Source: Methylobacterium sp. DB0501 (GTDB taxonomy: Bacteria; Pseudomonadota; Alphaproteobacteria; Rhizobiales; Beijerinckiaceae). Taken from it: a stretch of DNA of 64,000 nt. The stretch lies in contig NZ_JAAKGV010000025.1 in assembly GCF_011043735.1 (NCBI RefSeq), positions 1 to 64,000 on the forward strand. The letters run 5' to 3'. The notes beneath the pieces are model-generated. The model was not told where the DNA came from and searched no databases. It was given only the letters and a program-made list of their open reading frames with translations. The position numbers and the translations under genes were made by a program. How positions within the stretch are numbered: position 1 is the first letter of the stretch; the number at the start of each line of letters is the position of its first letter. Below, in pieces: positions 60,746 to 64,000 of the stretch.

Positions 60746-61684
60746 ATGCGGTCGATCGGCGCGGACGAGATCGACGCCGCCCTCACGCCGGACCGGATGA
60801 TCGACGCGCTGGCCACGGCCTTCCGGGCCGGCGCGACGGCCCCGACCCGGCATCACCACGCGATCGAGACCGCGCCGGACGGCGCCTCGCTGCTGCTGAT
60901 GCCGGCCTGGACCGCCGATTACGTCGGGGTGAAGATCCTGACGCTGTTCCCGGGCAACCCGGCCAGGGGCCTCGACACGATCCAGGGCGGGGTGCTGCTC
61001 TGCGACGGCCGCGACGGCCGGCCTCTGGCGCTCCTCGACGGCGCCCGCCTGACCCTGTGGCGCACCGCCGCCGCCTCGGCGCTGGCCGCCCGCCACCTCG
61101 CCCGGGGTGATGCCGCCCAGATGGTGATGGTGGGTTCCGGCGCGCTGGCCCCGGCCCTGATCCGCGCCCATGCCGCCGTGCGGCCGATCCGCGACGTCGC
61201 GATCTGGAACCGCCGGCGCGAGGGCGCCGAACGGCTCGCCGCATCGCTCGCGGCCGAGGGCATCCCCGCCCGTCCGGTCACCGACCTGGCGGCGGCCGTG
61301 GGAGAGGCGGACCTCGTTTCCTGCGCCACCCTCTCGACCGCACCGCTGGTGCGGGGCGCTTGGCTGCGGCCCGGCACCCATCTCGACCTCGTCGGCGCCT
61401 TCACGCCGGCGATGCGCGAGGCCGACGACGCCGCGCTCCTGCGCGGACCGGTCTACGTCGACACCCCGGACGCCCTCGGGAAGGGCGGTGACGTGGCGGT
61501 GGCGATCCAGTCCGGCGCGCTCGCGCCCGCGGCGATCGCGGGCGATCTCGCAGCCTTGTGCCGGGGCGAGGCGCCCGGGCGGCGGAGCCCCGACGAGATC
61601 ACGGTGTTCAAGTCGGTCGGCGCCGCGATCGAGGATCTCGCCGCCGCGGCCGCAGTGTGGGAGAGCCTGGCGCAACGGTCCTGA
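60746..61684 (+). CDS. Ornithine cyclodeaminase / mu-crystallin family
   Basis: 312 aa, starting 3 bp after the lapA-like stop. The family fingerprint is VKILTLFPGNPARGLDTIQG, RLTLWRTAAASALAARHLAR, and the NAD-binding loop VMVGSGALAPALIRAH. Members include ornithine cyclodeaminase, alanine dehydrogenase and ketimine reductases; substrate cannot be told from sequence. It sits inside the otherwise conserved ihfB-lapA-trpF stretch and is probably co-transcribed. Confidence 0.88.
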   Translation: MRSIGADEIDAALTPDRMIDALATAFRAGATAPTRHHHAIETAPDGASLLLMPAWTADYVGVKILTLFPGNPARGLDTIQGGVLLCDGRDGRPLALLDGARLTLWRTAAASALAARHLARGDAAQMVMVGSGALAPALIRAHAAVRPIRDVAIWNRRREGAERLAASLAAEGIPARPVTDLAAAVGEADLVSCATLSTAPLVRGAWLRPGTHLDLVGAFTPAMREADDAALLRGPVYVDTPDALGKGGDVAVAIQSGALAPAAIAGDLAALCRGEAPGRRSPDEITVFKSVGAAIEDLAAAAAVWESLAQRS

Positions 61685-61758
61685 GCGAGAAGGCCCGGGC
61701 GGCCTCTCGCCCCCACGCGGCACGTGCGAGCGGACGCGGATCGGCCTATATGGAGCGG

Positions 61759-62508
61759 ATGTCGCCCGCTCCCGCCCATTCCTGTCTCGTCAAGATCTGC
61801 GGCCTCAGCACGCCGGAGACGCTGGAGGCGGCCATCGCCGCCGGTGCCGACCAGATCGGCCTCGTCCATTTTCCCAGGAGCCCGCGCCACGTCGACCTCG
61901 TCCGCGGCGCCGCCCTGTCGCTTCAGGCCCGGGGGAGGGCCGAGCGCGTCGCCCTCCTGGTCGATCCCGACGACGCCCTCGTCGACGCGGTGATCGCGGC
62001 CCTCAGCCCCGACTGGCTGCAGCTGCACGGCCGCGAGAGCCCGGAGCGGGTGGCGGCCCTGCGTGCGCGCACCGGGCGCCCGGTGATGAAGGCGCTCGGC
62101 ATCGCCACCGCCGACGATCTCGCCGGGGTCCTCCGCTACGCGGCGAGCGCCGATCGGCTGCTCTACGACGCCAAGCCCGGCCCCGGCGCCATCCTGCCGG
62201 GCGGCAACGGCCACGCCTTCGACTGGTCGCTGCTCGAGGATGCCGGCCGCGACACCCCGTTCATGCTCTCCGGCGGCCTGACGCCGGAGACCGTCGCCGA
62301 GGCCGTGGCGATCACCGCCGCGCAGGCGGTCGACGTGTCGTCGGGCGTCGAGAGCGCCCCAGGCCGCAAGGACCCGGACCGCATCGCCGCCTTCCTGGCG
62401 GCCGCCAGAGCGGCCGCAGGCGTCGCAAGGGCGGCCGCGGGCGCCCCCGGAACCGCCGCGGCGGCTGCGTCCGAACCGCAAATTGCCCCTGCGGCGCGAA
62501 GGGCGTAA
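61759..62508 (+). CDS. trpF: Phosphoribosylanthranilate isomerase
   Basis: 249 aa from ATG 61759 (GGAG 4 nt upstream; ATG 61750 adds three residues). LVKICGLSTPETLEAAIAAG has the catalytic Cys; the general acid Asp is in RLLYDAKPGPG, followed by FMLSGGLTPETVAEAVAI and AVDVSSGVESAPGRKDPDRI. Third-step enzyme of tryptophan synthesis. The C-terminus has an extra ~25-residue Ala-rich tail. It is followed by trpB. Confidence 0.95.
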   Translation: MSPAPAHSCLVKICGLSTPETLEAAIAAGADQIGLVHFPRSPRHVDLVRGAALSLQARGRAERVALLVDPDDALVDAVIAALSPDWLQLHGRESPERVAALRARTGRPVMKALGIATADDLAGVLRYAASADRLLYDAKPGPGAILPGGNGHAFDWSLLEDAGRDTPFMLSGGLTPETVAEAVAITAAQAVDVSSGVESAPGRKDPDRIAAFLAAARAAAGVARAAAGAPGTAAAAASEPQIAPAARRA

Positions 62509-62560
62509 GCCCCACCGACGAGGATTCCGCAAACCCTTCCAGACTTGAAGAGCTCCTGCC

Positions 62561-63781
62561 GTGACCGCTCCCCAGAATCCGAACTCGTTCCGCACCGGCC
62601 CCGACGAGCGCGGCCGCTTCGGCATCTTCGGCGGCCGCTTCGTGGCCGAGACCCTGATGCCGAACATCCTCGCCCTGGAGCAGGCCTACGCCGAGGCGAA
62701 GGCCGACCCGTCCTTCCAGGCCGAGATGACGAGCTATCTCACCCATTATGTCGGCCGGCCGAGCCCGCTCTACTTCGCCGAGCGGCTGTCCGAGCACCTC
62801 GGCGGCGCGAAGATCTATTTCAAGCGCGAGGAGCTGAATCACACCGGCTCGCACAAGGTCAACAACGTGCTGGGGCAGATCCTGCTCGCCCGGCGCATGG
62901 GCAAGCCGCGGATCATCGCCGAGACGGGGGCAGGCCAGCACGGCGTCGCGACCGCGACGCTCTGCGCCCGGTTCGGCCTGAAATGCATCGTCTACATGGG
63001 CGCGGTCGATGTCGAGCGGCAGAAGCCGAACGTGTTCCGGATGAAGATGCTCGGCGCCGAGGTGGTGCCGGTCGAATCCGGCACCCGCACCCTCAAGGAC
63101 GCGATGAACGAGGCCCTGCGCGATTGGGTCACCAACGTCGCCGATACCTTCTACTGCATCGGCACGGTGGCCGGCCCGCATCCCTATCCGGCGATGGTGC
63201 GCGACTTCCAGTCGATCATCGGCATCGAGACCAAGGCGCAGATGCTGGAGCAGGAGGGCCGCCTGCCCGACTCGCTCGTCGCCTGCATCGGCGGCGGCTC
63301 GAACGCCATGGGCCTGTTCCACCCCTTCCTCGACGACCGCGAGGTCGCGATCTACGGCGTCGAGGCGGCCGGCCACGGCGTCTCGAGCGGGCTGCATGCC
63401 GCCTCGCTCACCGGCGGCAAGCCGGGCGTGCTGCACGGCAACCGCACCTACCTCTTGATGGACGGCGACGGCCAGATCGCCGACGCCCACTCGATCTCTG
63501 CCGGCCTCGATTATCCGGGCATCGGCCCGGAGCATGCCTGGCTGCACGAGATGGGCCGCGTCACCTATCTGTCGGCGACCGACAGCGAGACTCTGGAGGC
63601 GTTCCGGCTCTGCTCGCTGATGGAGGGCATCATCCCGGCCCTCGAGCCCGCCCACGCGCTCGCCAAGGTCGCGGAGCTCGCCCCCAGCCTGCCGCGCGAC
63701 CATCTGATGGTCGTCAACCTCTCGGGCCGCGGCGACAAGGACATCCCGCAGGTCGCCGAGATCCTGGGCGACGCCCTCTGA
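62561..63781 (+). CDS. trpB: Tryptophan synthase beta chain
   Basis: 406 aa, GTG start. The PLP Lys is in HTGSHKVNNVLGQILLARRM; the phosphate-binding loop is ACIGGGSNAMGLFHPFL; ETGAGQHGVATATLCARFGL is the indole tunnel region. It condenses indole with serine to tryptophan, normally with TrpA, whose gene is not in this window. 52 bp after trpF. Confidence 0.97.
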   Translation: MTAPQNPNSFRTGPDERGRFGIFGGRFVAETLMPNILALEQAYAEAKADPSFQAEMTSYLTHYVGRPSPLYFAERLSEHLGGAKIYFKREELNHTGSHKVNNVLGQILLARRMGKPRIIAETGAGQHGVATATLCARFGLKCIVYMGAVDVERQKPNVFRMKMLGAEVVPVESGTRTLKDAMNEALRDWVTNVADTFYCIGTVAGPHPYPAMVRDFQSIIGIETKAQMLEQEGRLPDSLVACIGGGSNAMGLFHPFLDDREVAIYGVEAAGHGVSSGLHAASLTGGKPGVLHGNRTYLLMDGDGQIADAHSISAGLDYPGIGPEHAWLHEMGRVTYLSATDSETLEAFRLCSLMEGIIPALEPAHALAKVAELAPSLPRDHLMVVNLSGRGDKDIPQVAEILGDAL

Positions 63782-63790
63782 GCCGGCTTA

Positions 63791-63815
63791 GCGCCTCGCT
63801 TTCGCGGCGAGGCGC
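63791..63815 (+). terminator. Hairpin after trpB
   Basis: A 9-bp stem GCGCCTCGC/GCGAGGCGC around a 7-nt loop, 10 bp after the trpB stop; followed by AAAAAGG instead of T residues, so termination by this alone is uncertain. Confidence 0.4.
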
Positions 63816-63905
63816 AAAAAGGCCTGCGACGCTTCCTTGACAGGCCCGGCCGCCTCCCCCTATATCCGCGCCACCGCAGAGCCGGACACGAACCGGCCAC
63901 CGCGC

Positions 63906-63982
63906 GGCGGAGTAGCTCAGTTGGTCAGAGCAGAGGAATCATAATCCTTGTGTCGGGGGTTCAAATCCCTCCTCCGCTACCA
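63906..63982 (+). tRNA. tRNA-Met (anticodon CAT)
   Basis: 77 nt with all arms: acceptor GGCGGAG/CTCCGCT (with a G1-T72 wobble), D-arm GCTCAGTTGGTCAGAGC, anticodon arm GAGGA-ATCATAA-TCCTT giving CAT, T-arm with TTCAAAT, and an encoded CCA end (63980-63982). It resembles the elongator tRNA-Met rather than the initiator, because of the standard D-arm and 1-72 pair. A tRNA-Ile with modified C34 is a less likely alternative. Confidence 0.93.
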
Positions 63983-64000
63983 CCCGTTTAGCCCGCTTGG

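Noticed and set aside
63906..63982. Initiator tRNA-fMet
   Set aside because: A standard G1-U72 pair and elongator-type anticodon stem without the three G-C pairs of initiators argue for elongator tRNA-Met.

Overview
The window is a very GC-rich, densely packed bacterial chromosome segment. Gene content and local order (rpsA, sppA, ihfB, lapA, then trpF-trpB; DUF1013, DUF4170 and prs genes; LivHMGF transport; many Rossmann-fold and PQQ-type oxidoreductases) point to an alphaproteobacterium of the Hyphomicrobiales. Methylobacterium or a close relative is the best guess; that genus call is inference from style and synteny, not from a marker sequence.

Layout. 0-0.5 kb: the broken 3' end of an IS4-type transposase. 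0.6-3.7 kb: a LysR regulator divergent from an orphan amino-acid binding protein whose stop codon overlaps a threonine-aldolase-type PLP enzyme. 3.7-9.0 kb: nitronate monooxygenase, a 19-bp minisatellite, a DEAD-box RNA helicase with a terminator, a ParD antitoxin with a frameshifted ParE, and small proteins. 9.0-22.2 kb: one long minus-strand unit of eleven closely spaced or overlapping genes. It holds four glycosyltransferases, a polysaccharide-deacetylase-like protein, a full oligopeptide-type ABC importer, a methyltransferase-like protein and a NUDIX hydrolase. The importer's binding protein carries a ~200-bp palindromic repeat in frame just before its signal peptide core.

22.2-27.3 kb: a 22-bp minisatellite between divergent genes, a cyanuric-acid/barbiturate-type ring-opening amidohydrolase, a cytochrome c next to a sorbosone-dehydrogenase-like quinoprotein, and an amidase. 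27.5-43.1 kb: a catabolic region for organic and sugar acids. It includes an MHS-type MFS transporter, a UxaA/GarD-type dehydratase, a Liv-type ABC transporter with a LivM-LivG fusion, a malate/lactate-type dehydrogenase and an SMP-30 lactonase. It also includes a beta-keto acid cleavage enzyme next to a lambda-crystallin-type 3-hydroxyacid dehydrogenase, with a GntR regulator and an SDR divergent from them. A VapB antitoxin with a frameshifted VapC sits inside this region.

43.4-56.3 kb: RarD-like permease, a fluoroacetate-dehalogenase-like hydrolase, purD, xseA, DUF1013, prs, DUF4170, an old-yellow-enzyme, and a two-subunit molybdenum hydroxylase. 56.9-64 kb: conserved housekeeping genes on the plus strand (rpsA, sppA, ihfB, lapA-like, ornithine-cyclodeaminase-like, trpF, trpB) ending with a tRNA-Met.

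The most unusual features are (1) the glycan-synthesis plus peptide-importer operon, (2) the palindromic element embedded in the coding sequence of its binding protein, with two relatives elsewhere in the window, and (3) three independent +1 frameshifts that hit a transposase and both toxin genes while leaving both antitoxins intact.
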